DNA of 64,000 nt from Bryoerythrophyllum caledonicum (Eukaryota > Streptophyta > Bryopsida > Pottiales > Pottiaceae), in the NCBI GenBank assembly GCA_963971425.1, contig OZ020525.1, positions 13,894,187 through 13,958,186 of the forward strand, in the 5' to 3' direction. The notes beneath the pieces are model-generated. The model was not told the DNA's origin. It did no database searches and saw only the letters and a list, made by a program, of their open reading frames with translations. Below are positions 44,047-56,315 of the stretch, one piece after another (the first letter of the stretch is position 1; each line of letters starts with the position of its first letter). Made by a program: the position numbers and the translations under genes.

Positions 44047-47000
44047 ATGGCGTCTCTTACTTCTCATCAAGGCGGTGCTCCACTTGTCGTGCCCATTGGC
44101 GACAATGGCACAGTTTGTATCTCCGAGTCATTGCTATGTGTTCGTTTTGGTTATCGGGCTGGCACAGTCCACATTGAACAAGAGGTCTATAATAGCGTAG
44201 GTAATCATGAGCAGTCCATTTATCAAGTGAAAGACAGTGACGCGGTTGGATATTTTTGGAGCTTGTATTGTGGTTCATTCAAAGTATTTGGTGTTACAGA
44301 TGTTCAGTTCGCTGCTCATGCATCAATAGCCTTCATGACTCCTCCGGGCGATTCTGGTGATACTGAACTCGTGCCCGATTTAGGCACTAGGTCTAACCCA
44401 AGCGTCCATATTCTTAGCGATACAGAGGAAGATGAACTATCTGATGTGAACCTTGCTGAGTCAAAGATCCCATGGACCTCGTCTCATCAATTAGCAACTC
44501 GTACTAGTACTACCCCAGTTCCATCATACGCTCAAGCGTCTCCGTCTTATTCTTCAGGGAAGCCCCCAGTTTATCCTGGCTCGCGCAACGTCAGAAGCAT
44601 ACTAATTCATGTCCGGCATACCTGTAATAGGAAAGGGTCTAGGTCTGAGTTGTCTAGAATTGATATCGATAGTTTTGATTTGAAACAGGTTAAATATTTG
44701 CCTCCAAAGTATGATGGGGACGTAGTATTTGAACTTCCAACACTCCCGGAGGGTATTTCCCCCCAGTACGGAGGGGGCCTAGATGGGATGAGTAAACAAC
44801 ACGATGGTCACACGTGGTGCAAGACCATGACTACAAATATTCAAGAACGATTTTGGTCTTACGTACCGGAAATCTGTATGTACGGGGCATCTACAGTGCC
44901 CTAATATCACTTGTGATTAAAAGTCACGAAACGGTGGGCGCTCGAATCAGACCGAGTTGAGCGGATTCGCGTTCACTCCATTTTCACTGAATGGAGCACC
45001 ATCCGAGAAATCTACGCTCTCATGTAAAGTTTGCCAAACCCCTCCAATTTGTCTTGCGCTTTGTGATGCACGTATATACTATGTGACATCTATCGATCCC
45101 GATCGGACACGCGCTGCAATTCAATTGGGTCATCATCTTCATCCTATCTCGAAAGGTGTAGATCAAGATGCCATGGACGTCATGTACGATTGCGTAGCAA
45201 AAGAAGTCCAACGTACGCCCAAGGCTACTAATTCAGCAATTGTCATGGCTACGAGTAAGAATTTCCTCTCGGACTACCTCATCCGTCCACAATCGAAGTT
45301 GCCCAACCTTGAAGGAGCATCTTTGGATGCTGTCCTTGATCAATTCGAGACTCTTTCGTCTCCGAATATACGGAATCTAGTGTCCACGTGCAAGAAGTTC
45401 TATTGTGGTGGGAAGGGTGTAATGGACAACATCATGGAGCTGAAGGAGTCGTCGAAATTCGTGTTCATCCACGAAAACAAGTTTCCCGGCCAGTCTCAAG
45501 GTAAAGTATTCCTTTTCAAAATGTCTGTCGATCGATGTGGAAGTGGGGTAGACCTTGTTAGGCGTATGTAACCCGGAAATGACCTTGAAGATTGTTGGAT
45601 GATGTTTGATCATGTCAAACGAGTCAAGGATTGGACTACCATGGCATGTCATGTGTACGACAGCAAGTATTGTAAAGTAATGACAATTGCCATGTGCGAT
45701 ATGCAATCCGAGGATGCTCAAGCGCAACAGTTGTTCTGGGAGAATCTAAATGATACAATGAGACAACATGGCCTAGAAGACGTTAACTTCAAAGGCTTCA
45801 TGGCTGACAGTGCTGGTGCGAATTGGCATGCCGTTCGACGAGTTTATGGCAGCGGCGACAAGGACAAGCCCATGGATAATAGGGAACGCACATGCTTATT
45901 TCATTGGACAAAGTGTCTTCAGCGTGCGACCTCTAGAAGTATTCTTCCAGGCTTCCAAGAGCAACACATTGCCCTATGCAAAATCTGGAAAAATGCGAAG
46001 ATCCATGACGAGGCTGAAGCTCAGTACAATGTCATTCGAGCGTGATGGTTGCCCTCTGGTGCCACTACCAAAATCGGACGTCGTGCTCTTGAGGATTGGA
46101 TGGCATTCTGGCACTTCCGTTATCGACAATGGGGCGGCGCAATGCAGCTTGTAAGTGGTCTTCATGCTCCATATAGTTTACATGCGATTAGATTCTTAAA
46201 GAGTAATCAACCTATATCTAATGACGATTGTTGCGTTTCCTCAGGATCTCACTCTAGACGAGAGGGCTGACATGCCTTCCTGCAACCTTGCCGAAACTGT
46301 CCACAACCGTTGGCTCCAACAATCCGGAAACACAATGACGTGTCTATACGCAGCAACCGTAGACGACCTTATCTGTGCTTTCATGCAGATTACTTCGTAT
46401 CGAGCATGGTTGAAGGGCGGCGCGTCCGGAAAAGGTCCGGACAGAGGTACGCTTCGGTTGCGGTCCGCACAACGTTTGGGTGATCCTAAACTCATAGCTG
46501 ATGCTATTAGGAACTTCCCCGGAGCTGAGGACTTACTAACCAGGACATGCGGCTTAGAAGGTGCGGAGGTTTTCGGATCCACGAAGCGCAAGCTTGACAT
46601 GCCACCCGGGTCGTCCCACGATTCGCACAGGTCCGATACGGTGAACTATTCAATTCCCCGTGATGGTAAAAGGGTGACTCGGGCTCGCATCGAAGAGGCC
46701 CTTGGCGGACACGACTCTGGTGTCCAACATACAACCTCCGTTCTTGAGACGGACTGTGATCCGTCTAAGTGGCACATTGCTCGGCTCCCCAAAAAGTCTG
46801 CTCGAAAATGCCAAGCATTGCAGGCTCACACTGGTGAGCCCTGCAACACCAAAGTTGTACGTGGAAGTCATGGAACTCCTGCCCCCACCTATTCGGGTAT
46901 GAAGAAGGATTACAGATCGCCCCGTAATGTTAATGCGGAGTTCTGGTTTTGTCCAGATGATGTAGGCCGCTGTGTAAAGGGGTCGAAGAAAGCGTTTGTG

Positions 47001-47612
47001 ATGGATTGGCCATCAGTTCCAATATCGCGGCCTGTGAAACTTGGCACTAATTTGACTGTGCATGAGGTTTTAGCATTGGAGGAAGAAAGTTTCCAATTGC
47101 AACAGCGAGGAGCTCTTTCACCACGACGACAATTCCAAGTGTCTATGGACATGCCTCTTCCGCGATCTCACTTCCCCATTCCAGCAAATCCAAATTCTCA
47201 CCACAGTTTTCGGAATGGCTACGCGATTCGTAGAACAACAGATGCTCCCACAATTGACCAACGCAACAAGTGGTCAAGCGCAGCTCTTATGAATAACTGC
47301 TACGTCTCGAATTTGTTTGCCATACCGTATCCGGGATGGGGATGCGTTATCACTCTTGATACGGGGAAGGACAAGTCCTATTGCGTCATGTTTACGGACC
47401 TCCCAGGATGTTCATGCCTAGATTTTTTGAAGATGCAATCCGAAGCGTTGGGAAAGAAGGGGCAATGGAAGTATTGCAAGCATGTGTATTACATCTTATG
47501 TTACCTATGTAAGATGGACTACAAAGAGGACATGTTCATGCATGCTCCAAGCTACAGCTTTAACGAAGTTATGCGCATTCTCGAGCTTGCTAACATCACT
47601 AAACGAGCGTGA
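44047..47612 (+). pseudogene. MULE-like transposase with SWIM zinc finger, decayed
   Basis: A Mutator-like transposase relative. Pieces in order: 44047-44904, with HDGHTWCKTMTTNIQERF near its end; 44957-45571, with TRAAIQLGHHLHPISKG; 45599-46045, with the DDE-like core KDWTTMACHVYD, FKGFMADSAGAN and CLFHWTKCLQR (the C-x2-H feature of MULE transposases); and, after a 94-bp GT-AG intron (46150-46243), the C-terminal part to 47612. The C-terminus carries a SWIM finger, CSC...YCKH, in the segment ending at VYYILCYLCKMD. Breaks: TAA at 44902, a frame change before 44957, TAA at 45569 and TGA at 46045. The gene diverges from the methyltransferase gene and may be the transposase of the same element. 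Confidence 0.72.
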
Positions 47613-48769
47613 GGAAGGCGTTCAAGTCGTCGCAACCCGCAATTGATTAATATTTCTTGGCTGCTCAAGTGAAGCATCTTCTATACATGCTCAGTTCGTA
47701 CCCGATTTCATGACTGTAGTTGATGGTCATGAATTCAATTAATATATTATTATATTTCGTTATATTATTCTGAGCAGTAGAATCCCATACTTAGCGTGTT
47801 CCACACTTTGAAGGTGACGATTTTATACATAAGTCATTAGAAATGGGGACTGCCAATATTGTGGGAATTGTCTTAGCGATTTGTGCAAATGATATGCATG
47901 GAACGTAAAGGTGATTTTCGTGCATTTCGTAGTTAACAGTTAATACCCATGTATTTCGAATGTCTCTCCGATTCAGTACCAGTGAAATATCCACTTAATA
48001 CCTAGGTGATACCCGTTGTATATGAAGATCAATATTATCATAAATTAGCAAATACTGACCAAAATTGTCTGCTTCGTATCATATTCTACCAGGACGCCTA
48101 AACCCCATACCTAAGTAAATATGTGCTTTACATTCTAATATGGCACTTTACAAATGTAGGACCTTCAGAGAAAAAAATGGTGACACACCTTTAAACTAAA
48201 ACAGGGAACTCTAAAAGACCGAAATAAAGAAAAAAACACGCAATTTTGCAGTATACCACGGCTATAGGGTATTTTCTAAAATTAGACATTTTTGAAAATT
48301 TTGTCATCAAAATTTGATGATCTGCTGAAAAAACCAGGAATTTCACCTTTTTCGCAAAAAAATGACAAAAAAATTCCAGATTTTAGGATTTTTTATGCTC
48401 ACCACTCGCCGCTCGTTGCTCACCGCTCACAAGATAGCATCGCTGCTTCGGACACCGGCGTTCTTCTTTATCTCCTAGCAATACCCTTCATGAAGATGAC
48501 AACTAAAAAACATTCCCTTCTTTTCAAGCAAAATACTTGTCAAGCTACAAGAATATGAAACAAAACGTCTCTAGTTTCTTATCACAATATCCGTTATAAA
48601 AGAAAAAGGTCTGAGTATATGTACATGAGTGCATTTAAAAGGCAATACTCGTGACGCGCAGTAAAAGTTCTCTAAAATGTTCCAAGGAGCTTTTACATAC
48701 CTATCGTGCACAGAAGCAAATTTAAGAATTAAGTCACTATCTACATCTATGATGTATTTAGCATAAAGT
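47613..48769. other. AT-rich spacer with short repeat remnants
   Basis: No gene. 48395-48470 contains CTCGCCGCTCGTTGCTCACC and CTTCGGACACCGGCGTTCTT, which look like fragments of the SINE tail and of the G-rich repeat seen near 34735. Confidence 0.4.
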
Positions 48770-49345
48770 TGCGCCAAAAAACCCTAAGTCACACTAAATG
48801 GAATGATTGAAATATGTCTCATGCCCTAAACTATAAACAATCACTTATTGAAGAAACTAATGTATCACTCAAGAAACTCAAAAATATAATACTTAAACCC
48901 TAGTATTCAATGACAACATACCTAAGCACAAAAGATGAGCTCGAAGGATCAATCTATGTGGAATGGAAACCATGAAAGAAAATAATACAGTCAATATTAG
49001 TGTCAGATGGACCCAAAGGATAGCACTTGAGAACACATGGGGAGGTATAGAAAGAAACCCTACACGTGCTTCTACCCACACAAGCTTCTCAGGAGGCAAT
49101 ACCCCTCACAAGTACTTCGTACAGAAATGTGTCGCAGCAATACGCGTAACAGGTATTTCGTAGAGAAATGTGTCACGACGGGCGAGAGGAATGCACAAGC
49201 CATGGCACATGCCGGGAGGGGGGAGGATTTGTGTGCTAGCGGGCTGGGATTTCACCACTTAACTGGCAGGGAGGGATGATTCATCCCATCGGCAACTGCC
49301 CCTTCATCCCACAAGGGGGAACGAGGTGGTCAGTTCGCCCTGGGC
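48770..49345 (-). repeat. Right arm of ~0.6-kb inverted repeat
   Basis: Inverted copy of 32281-32880. Its outer end reads GTCAGTTCGCCCTGGGC, the same terminus as the right end of the MULE at 2522-3089. Confidence 0.85.
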
Positions 49346-49661
49346 GTGGGATATAAAGTGAACTCTACCACTCATATCAGCCACCACTGCACTCATCAGG
49401 TTGAAATGTGTCGGTAGAGGACAAGTATCATCTGGCAAGAATGACACTTGAAACGTGTGTCGGTAGCAGAGAAACATTGACCGGAATCCTCATCATGTTG
49501 AAGTGTGTCTCTTTCCAAGGAGAAAAGTACTGGCCAGAGTCTATCCAGGGCCTTTTTCTGTTGAGGAGAAAAGATGGGCCAGAATTGATCCTCAGAGGAA
49601 ACGTTGGCCAGAATCCACAGAGTTCTGTGTCGGTAGCTCGGAGAAATGTTGGCCGGATTTC
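49346..49661. other. 3' flank of the AZG permease gene
   Basis: Contains loosely repeated words around GAAACGTTGGCCAGAAT and GAGAAATGTTGGCCGG, followed by the stop codon. No separate gene is seen. Confidence 0.4.
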
Positions 49662-51822
49662 TCAGAGTTTTGCGTTGGCTTCCGAGTTGGGGACCGGCTC
49701 CTCGTAATCTTCGCCCTTGCTCTTGTGCAGCCTAGCAACGCCTGCGCGCGCCCAATCCCAGAGATGGAGCGCGATGTACGTACCGATGCCCCCGATGAGC
49801 CCGTACGCGATGGAGTACGTGAGCGGCATGAGCACGATGGTGACGAACGCCGGCACGCTCTCGCGGATATCCTCCCAGTTGATCTCCACCATGCTCTTCA
49901 ACATCATGACGCCCACGAGCACGAGCGCCGGCCCCACGGCCCAGGGGGGGATGGACGCCAGCAGCGGCGTGAAGAACAGGCTGAGGAAGAAGAAGAACGC
50001 CACGGTGATGGCGGTCAGCCCCGTGCGCCCGCCCTCGCGGATGCCGGTTGAGGACTCGACGAACGTGGTGACGGGGGAGGAGCCCAGGAGCGAGCCCGCG
50101 CAGATGGCCGTGGCGTCGCTCATGAACGCAAAGTACTGGCCCGGGAAGTTGCCCTCCGCGTCCACGTACCCGGCAAACTTTGCCATGGAGAACAGGGTTC
50201 CTGTGGTGTCCAGGATGTCGATGTACAGGAACGTGATGAGCGCCACCCACAGGTTGCTCTCGCCAAACTGGTGGAAGCTCAGCGCGCCTGCCGTCTTCTG
50301 GATCTTGTGCGCGTCCACCACGTGCTTGAAGTAGGCGTAGGCTTCATCACCCGCAGGAGTCTCGGGAAAGTATGTCACCTGAAAGAAAAAGTAGGGTTTA
50401 GGATCAGGGTATCAGTGATTTGGACACATTAATATATGCTCACATGAAATAAGAATCACCTAATCCAATGAAACACTGTTTCAATGCAACTCTGATTGCA
50501 CACATTGATGCAATGGAACACGTCTAGTTGAATTAGGATTCTTGCTTCATTGGGGAATCTGAGCACTATTTAGTAACACACAACCACGAAGTTGAATGTC
50601 AAAAGATCAAGCTTAATGAAGGTATGAGGGATGCAACCATGCATTTCCAGGAGACAACCAGTACGTCATACCTTAGTGTGGCGAAACCATGAGACGCCCG
50701 TGACGAACACAATGCCATAGATCATGGCACCCTTGACGTTCTTCATGAGCGCGTACGCAATGATGAGGAACCCGACCACACCTAGCCAGAACGTGGGGTC
50801 TTCCATGCGGTGCTTCGTACACATAATTGCACTCGAGGTGGATCCACCTGGGAATAAAACAACAACCACAGTATATTTTTAGTTAGGCTCTTGTATGCAT
50901 TAAGGATGATGGCAATTAAGGATGATGATGGTAATGGCGATTAAGGATGATGATGGTGATGGTGATAATCAGTTCTAGATACATGAGGGTAGAAAAGAGT
51001 TTTACCTGGCATGAGCACGGTGGTGCCATTGACTGTGATGACGGGCGCGAGCGAGACGCGGTACTGGCGCGGGCAGGCGCCGAGAGTGAGCAGCGTGCTC
51101 CCGTCGAACGCGACGAGCCCGACACCCTGGCTGGACTGCAGCCCTATGAACGCGAGGAACAGGCCGATCCCGGCGGAAGTCGAGAGGCGCACGGGCCGCG
51201 GGATCAGCTTCGCGATCTTGGTACGGAACCCGAGCGCCGCGATGAGCAGGAAGATGAGGCCCTCGATCAGCACCGCGGCGAGAGCCGACTCGTACTTGAC
51301 ACTACCGCCGCCGTGGAACCCCACCACCGTGTACGCGAAGTAGGCGTTGGTGCCCATCCCCGGCGCGAGCGCGATAGGCAGGTTCGCGAACATGCCCATG
51401 ATGAAGCAGGCGATCAGCGACGACGCGGCGGTCGCCACGATCAGGTCCTTCTTCACGGTTGTCAGGCACGCTTGGTAGCCGGGGTTCACCGGGGCGAATT
51501 TGCAGGCGGTCGTGGGCGGGACCATGGTGAAGCCTGCGGCGGTGCAGGACGCGGCGTCTCCGGCGTAGACCTGGTTGCTGCAGAGCGAAATGCAGTCGCT
51601 GACGCCGCACGGGCCGCCCGAGTCCGTCAGGATGCTCGCGTTCACCGCCAGGATGTACGCCATGGTCAGAAACGTCGCGGTGCCCGCCCGAAGCTCCTGC
51701 GTGAAGTGCGTGTTGCGATCCTCCAGCTTGAAGTACTTGCCCACCTTGCTCGCCCCGATTCTCGCGTTCAGCGTCTCCAGGAATCTCGAGTAGGCGCGCC
51801 CCGCGCGCCGCAAGGCGGCCAT
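49662..51822 (-). CDS. AZG: AZG-type adenine/guanine permease (3 exons)
   Basis: A plasma-membrane purine importer of the AzgA/NCS2 type; the Arabidopsis homologues AZG1 and AZG2 take up adenine and guanine. Exons 51822-51006, 50847-50672 and 50378-49662 have GT-AG borders and matching phases, encoding 569 residues, close to the ~580 of AZG1. Diagnostic motifs are the N-terminal [20 protein letters not shown], the pore segment [19 protein letters not shown], and [20 protein letters not shown] followed by [10 protein letters not shown], which holds the family signature. Many hydrophobic helices run through the length and no break is visible. The start is [14 protein letters not shown] at 51822. 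A long antisense frame at 50947-51852 is a GC-driven shadow. Which family member it is cannot be told from the sequence alone. Confidence 0.95.
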
Positions 51823-52755
51823 GGCTCTCGAATCACCTGCATACAGCCATGAAAATCGGCAAAAATCATCACCAACCCGGGCTTCAACTGATCTTCGGAT
51901 GTAGAACTTTGTGCATGATCAACCTAACGTGATTCCTGATCTATCATCAGATCACTTCTACGAACTTGGTCATCCTTCCTCGCACCTCACAACTATTGCA
52001 TGAGACAGGGTGACGTCAAGAGGTGCCGTAAACCCCGAGTGGTCGCACATCACCTGCGAAAAAACTCTCCTACAAATCTCTGGGAAAGTCGCATTCCCTC
52101 CAAACAAAGTGCAATTCTAGAGGTTCTAAAAATTAGCTATCCAACAATACTCTCCGAATCCTTCGCTGCAATCACTAGTACTCAACCAGCCTAGTTCTCG
52201 ACCTCAACGCCCTACAAACGAACTACGACAGAACGTGTGCAGTTAATAACTAGCAAAAGTCTTCCTTTTATGCTACAAGAGAACAACAAAACGAAGAGAC
52301 CTGCATGAAAAGGAAGACCATATACTAAAATGAAGAACGTGAAAAGCAACCCAACCTTCAAACCAACTAGAGGAGAAAGAGACAAGGCGGTGATGTCCAT
52401 GACAGACAGACCCCATCTTCTAGCAGATAACGTACTACGCCTTGTGAAAGTGCAAGTGAGGGATGATGGTTGATTCTTACCAAACTGATGAGAAGGTGGC
52501 CACAGCTAAATTGGTCTCTCTGGATCTGTCGTGGACACGACCCAAGTGCAAACACACATGCGCGCAGGCATCTTTGGAAAGTTTTTGTAGGCTGTGAAGG
52601 TGGTTCCTTCGGCGCCGACCGGCGGTCGCTCGCGGGGTACCGCTGGGCGGCGGTGCGGACTGCGTCCGGACAGTCCATTGATACTAAGTTAGTTGGATGC
52701 TAACTACGGTTTAGTTTGTTGGGTTTCTGTAGGGTTTCTTTGGGATTTGACTAAA
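51823..52755. other. Upstream region of the AZG permease gene
   Basis: No exon is supported; promoter and 5' UTR are expected here. I see no element with clear ends. Confidence 0.4.
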
Positions 52756-52997
52756 TACCCCGGTCGAGCGTTGCATCTAGACTTAGGCTTGGGAGGGTGG
52801 GGGAGGGTAGGGACAAAACCGGCCCCTATATTTATGTGGGAGGGGGGGCCTATTTGATCACGGGGGGGCTCCGAGGGTAATTTGACGCCGCAGGCCCCAA
52901 ATTTGACCTAAAAAATCCTCTAGAGCCCCAAAAGTTGAAAGGCTAGAAAAATGGACTCCCCTGAGACTGAGGCTTGGTGCAATGCCCGATCGGGGGT
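52756..52997. mobile_element. Diverged MULE-type MITE
   Basis: The ends TACCCCGGTCGAGCGTTGCA and TGCAATGCCCGATCGGGGGT are inverted. The interior (ACCGGCCCCTATATTTATG, AGGCCCCAAATTTGACC, GAGCCCCAAAAG) is homologous to the units at 2522-3089 and about 55375-55665. No clear TSD. Confidence 0.6.
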
Positions 52998-53209
52998 AAA
53001 TAGAGAGATCCGTTTCTTTGGGGTTTGTCTAGGAGTCAATGTTGTGGTATGGGAATGAATGTCAATCGGGAGAACTTGCTCTTGTGCTTTTGGATTCTCA
53101 TTCTGCCATGGTTTTTGTTACGTTGGGCATATGGGCCATGTGGTTGGTGTGCAGTTTGGGTGATATGAGCTTGATGTCATGCATGCGGAAAGTTCGAGAT
53201 ATTTTGAGA

Positions 53210-53244
53210 GGTTAGGGTTAGGGTTGAGGTTAGGGTTAGGGTTA
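53210..53244. repeat. Interstitial TTAGGG-type repeat
   Basis: Five to six hexamers of GGTTAG with one variant (GGTTGA). The hexamer differs from the TTTAGGG typical of plants. It is too short to be a telomere. Confidence 0.7.
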
Positions 53245-53344
53245 TTCAATAGAAGTCTCTTGAAAGCATTACTTGAATAAGAAAGACAGGGTGAAAACAA
53301 GTCAACATAGAGATGTGGAAATATACAAAGCTTGAGAGGGTTTA

Positions 53345-53500
53345 TACTTTTTGCACTAATGAAATGCATGTCAAGTTGTAATGGCAATAAATACTTTTAG
53401 GCCCTACTCGATGCAAGCTAAAGTTTACCCCCATAGTACACGGATTTCCTTAAGAGTTAATCGAGAGTTCCTCCACATCTTTGCCAAACCCAAGTTATCT
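53345..53500 (-). mobile_element. MITE family 1, partial copy C
   Basis: Shares GATGCAAGCTAAAG, CCCCCATAGTAC and CACATCTTTGCC with the other copies in inverted orientation, but no TIR remains. Confidence 0.5.
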
Positions 53501-55301
53501 TCTTCGTGTTAGAAGACTCATACTATTATAAGACATGCATGGTCACTTTTAGGATAGTTCTAATGGAGATATTCCTAATTCCATAATGATCCAACCAAAA
53601 ATGAACTTCTCCATCTCAAACATCAAATCTCTAATAATAAAAACTACCAAAAATATTTGAATCATCTTTTCATGGGAGTTGTGATTTGACAGATAATCTT
53701 CATTGGATGGATGATAAATGATGTCCATTGATGAGAAAATAAGCATCAAAGATTTTGTTCATAGTCTCATATATGGATGCTTGGCATTTTAAGGATTAAT
53801 GGTAAAGAATTAGGCAAGGAGAACTAAAAGCTTGGTAGTGAGTTGTATTCACAAGGTGATATTACTATTGAAGTGCCATTAAAGCTACCATAGATGTTGA
53901 TAATGCCTTGGGTATTTTATATTGTTACTAAATATGGATCACTCATGTTTAATTTAACTCAAAGCCACTTCACAAATATCTCTAAATAAAAACCACAAGT
54001 ATGACTAAGATTCATAAATCAAGGTGAGTTTTTCATCTTCAATTAGTGAAAAAACTACTTTCTCGAAAAATAATTTCCAAAAAAAAATGGTAGCTATTGT
54101 TAGAATTATCTTTTGCCAAATCTAACCCTCCGGTATGTTTATTGCTTCTTGGACCAAGGTACAATTGACAACTAATATTATGAGTTTAGCACTTGTGTAG
54201 GAAGGAAAAAATTTAGTGTGTGCTCCAGCTGGTTCATCATTGCTCTTGTTGAATATGGAAAGTGTATGTTCTTGTGATGGAGTACTTGGCTTCAGTACAG
54301 GATTCTCTTGATGGTCCTGCTTTTGAACAAATGTACGCGATGCCGCTTCACCTATTGTAAATTACTCCAAGGTGTTCCTTGATGAGCTCCACAGCGTAAA
54401 GTGATGGAACGGTTTGAAAATGTGGCTTCACAGTGAATGGTTGTGATTGGGTGTGTCCCATTTCCAATCAAAGAGGAAGGCTGGGTGGATTGTAAAGCCA
54501 GAAATTTCACAACTATTTCTTGTAAAAAAAGTACCCTAGATACAATTATTTCGTGTCATGATGGTTGAACCTAAACATGTTCCAATAAATATAGTACATT
54601 AGAAATATTTTCAAATTTTCTACAATTCCAAGATAACAGAGACAGACTACAGTTCTAGTACTATGGATTTTTTGTAAATAAAAAATGAACAAAATCTCTT
54701 TAGAAAATATATCTGTGCACCAAGTTAGAATTTTGGTCTTGCACAATGTAAAAAGAGTCAAGCTTGACTTCTAACAGTAGCCCAGTGTGACTGCAATTGG
54801 TGAGCTTCTGGGCAATACTGATCAACAGCATCATTGACTTGACGTTCATCAATGTTTTCATCAACATGTACTCGTTTGTAATGTGAAACCACCGTCGAAG
54901 CTGCATCAGAGATGAGATCCACTTGACATGAAAGTTGGTGATGATATGGTATTCACATGAAAGCTGGTGATAATATGTTGATATTTGGATAATACTTAGC
55001 TTAATATTTTCTTTACAATTGCCTACCTAAATATTCTCTCTTATTTTAAAATATCTTGTTAAAAAGGAGCACTCAAGTGGCTTATACACCCATGAATTAG
55101 ATTGTTGAAATCGGCCAAGACTACAAAAGTATGAAAGAAATTTTAAAAATGTGGGCTTATCATAAACTTGATGATAGGAATTCCAATGGATTATGAACTT
55201 GTAAATCTGGCAGCAGATGCCTCATCATATCTTACTCAAAACTCTCTTTCCTTTTCCGAATTTTGAATTATTTTTTGGTTTTGCTTGCAGTGTGATATAT
55301 G
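53501..55301. other. AT-rich intergenic sequence
   Basis: No supported gene or element in 1.8 kb. Short minus-strand frames (for example 54546-54761) lack any family-like content. Confidence 0.5.
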
Positions 55302-55374
55302 GGCACCATGGCCTTGGTGTAGCGGTTTGAGTCATGGCACACCAATGAGGTGGTTGTGACTTCAAGTCCCCATG

Positions 55375-55665
55375 TTGGTGTGGCGATTTGACAAGATATC
55401 CCCCACGCTCGGACTTACCGCATGGAGCCACAAGGTGGTGGGGCCAAACCCGGCCCCTATTTTGTTTTTGGATGGGGCCCTATTTATAGCAAAAGAGGGT
55501 TCAATGGGGTTAACAATGCCCGTAGGCCCCAAATTTGTCAAAAAAAATCCAAAAAAACCTCTGGACCCTCCAAAATAAGAGGGCCAAAAAATGACCCCAT
55601 GCAATTAGATGGGGCCCACCTTGGATAAGTCCGAGCATGGGGATATCCTGTCCACGCCCCGGTGT
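55375..55665. mobile_element. MULE-type MITE nested in the SINE
   Basis: The TIR-like ends include GATATCCCCCACGCTCGGAC and GTCCGAGCATGGGGATATC. The body matches the unit at 2522-2812, with ACCCGGCCCCTATTTTG, GGCCCCAAATTTGTCAAAAA and ATGACCCCATGCAAT. Exact outer borders are uncertain within about 15 bp. Confidence 0.65.
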
Positions 55666-55827
55666 GGTGCCTATTACCGTAGTCCACCCAACTATGACCT
55701 CGTTGTATGGGTATCCAAAAAGCCCTCGGGGGGATGACATGTTGATTGTCTCTAAGGGACCTAGTGTAAGGAAGCACTTAGTGTAGAAAAGTGTTTACCC
55801 TGGAAAGGAGGAAGTAGTTCTATTACA

Positions 55828-56092
55828 AAGAAGAAGAAGAAGAAGAAGAAGAAGAAGAAGAAGAAGAAGAAGAAGAAGAAGAAGAAGAAGAAGAAGAAGA
55901 AGAAGAAGAAGAAGAAGAAGAAGAAGAAGAAGAAGAAGAAGAAGAAGAAGAAGAAGAAGAAGAAGAAGAAGAAGAAGAAGAAGAAGAAGAAGAAGAAGAA
56001 GAAGAAGAAGAAGAAGAAGAAGAAGAAGAAGAAGAAGAAGAAGAAGAAGAAGAAGAAGAAGAAGAACAACAACAACAACAACAACAACAACA
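55828..56092. repeat. (GAA)n then (AAC)n microsatellite, LINE 3' tail
   Basis: About 79 GAA units (55828-56065) are followed by about 9 AAC units to 56092. It lies exactly between the TSD and the LINE 3' end, so it is the expanded tail of the LINE. Long homopolymer frames in translation (poly-F, poly-L) are artefacts of it. Confidence 0.93.
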
Positions 56093-56315
56093 CCGGTCTC
56101 CGAAGGGGGGCCGGCGTGAGTGAAGTGTCCGTTCATTCCACCACTAAGTCCATGCCCACCGGGCATGGGTTGGTAGTATGGAACCACTTCCCCCTTTCGA
56201 GGGTAGACACTATGTCCCCGGTATCAAGTAACCAATATCAAAGGACCCTAGGTTCCAAAAAGTCCCTAAAAGGGTGGAGGGCAAGTATGGTGAGTATGCA
56301 AATGCAGGTGTAGCT

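Larger units (their letters stand above)
32281..49345. mobile_element. Candidate giant MULE-like element (hypothesis)
   Basis: Two inverted repeats of about 0.6 kb bound this 17-kb stretch: 32281-32880 and 48770-49345. The outer ends are GCCCATGGTGAATTGACC and, on the complement, GCCCAGGGCGAACTGACC, matching the termini of the 9-bp-TSD MULE at 2522-3089. Inside are a MULE/SWIM transposase, a ParB-methyltransferase gene and a zinc-finger gene remnant. Against it: no matching 9-bp duplication (GTATTCAGA versus GTGGGATAT) and only about 80% identity between the repeats by eye, so the ends may belong to two separate elements. Confidence 0.45.

Noticed and set aside
50947..51852. 301-codon antisense frame across the AZG exon 1
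   Set aside because: It is a GC-rich shadow of a strongly supported permease exon, Arg/Glu/Asp-rich and without domain features. The 49717-50334 frame opposite exon 3 is the same case.
55761..56187. Poly-Phe and poly-Leu reading frames
   Set aside because: They are translations of the GAA/AAC microsatellite.
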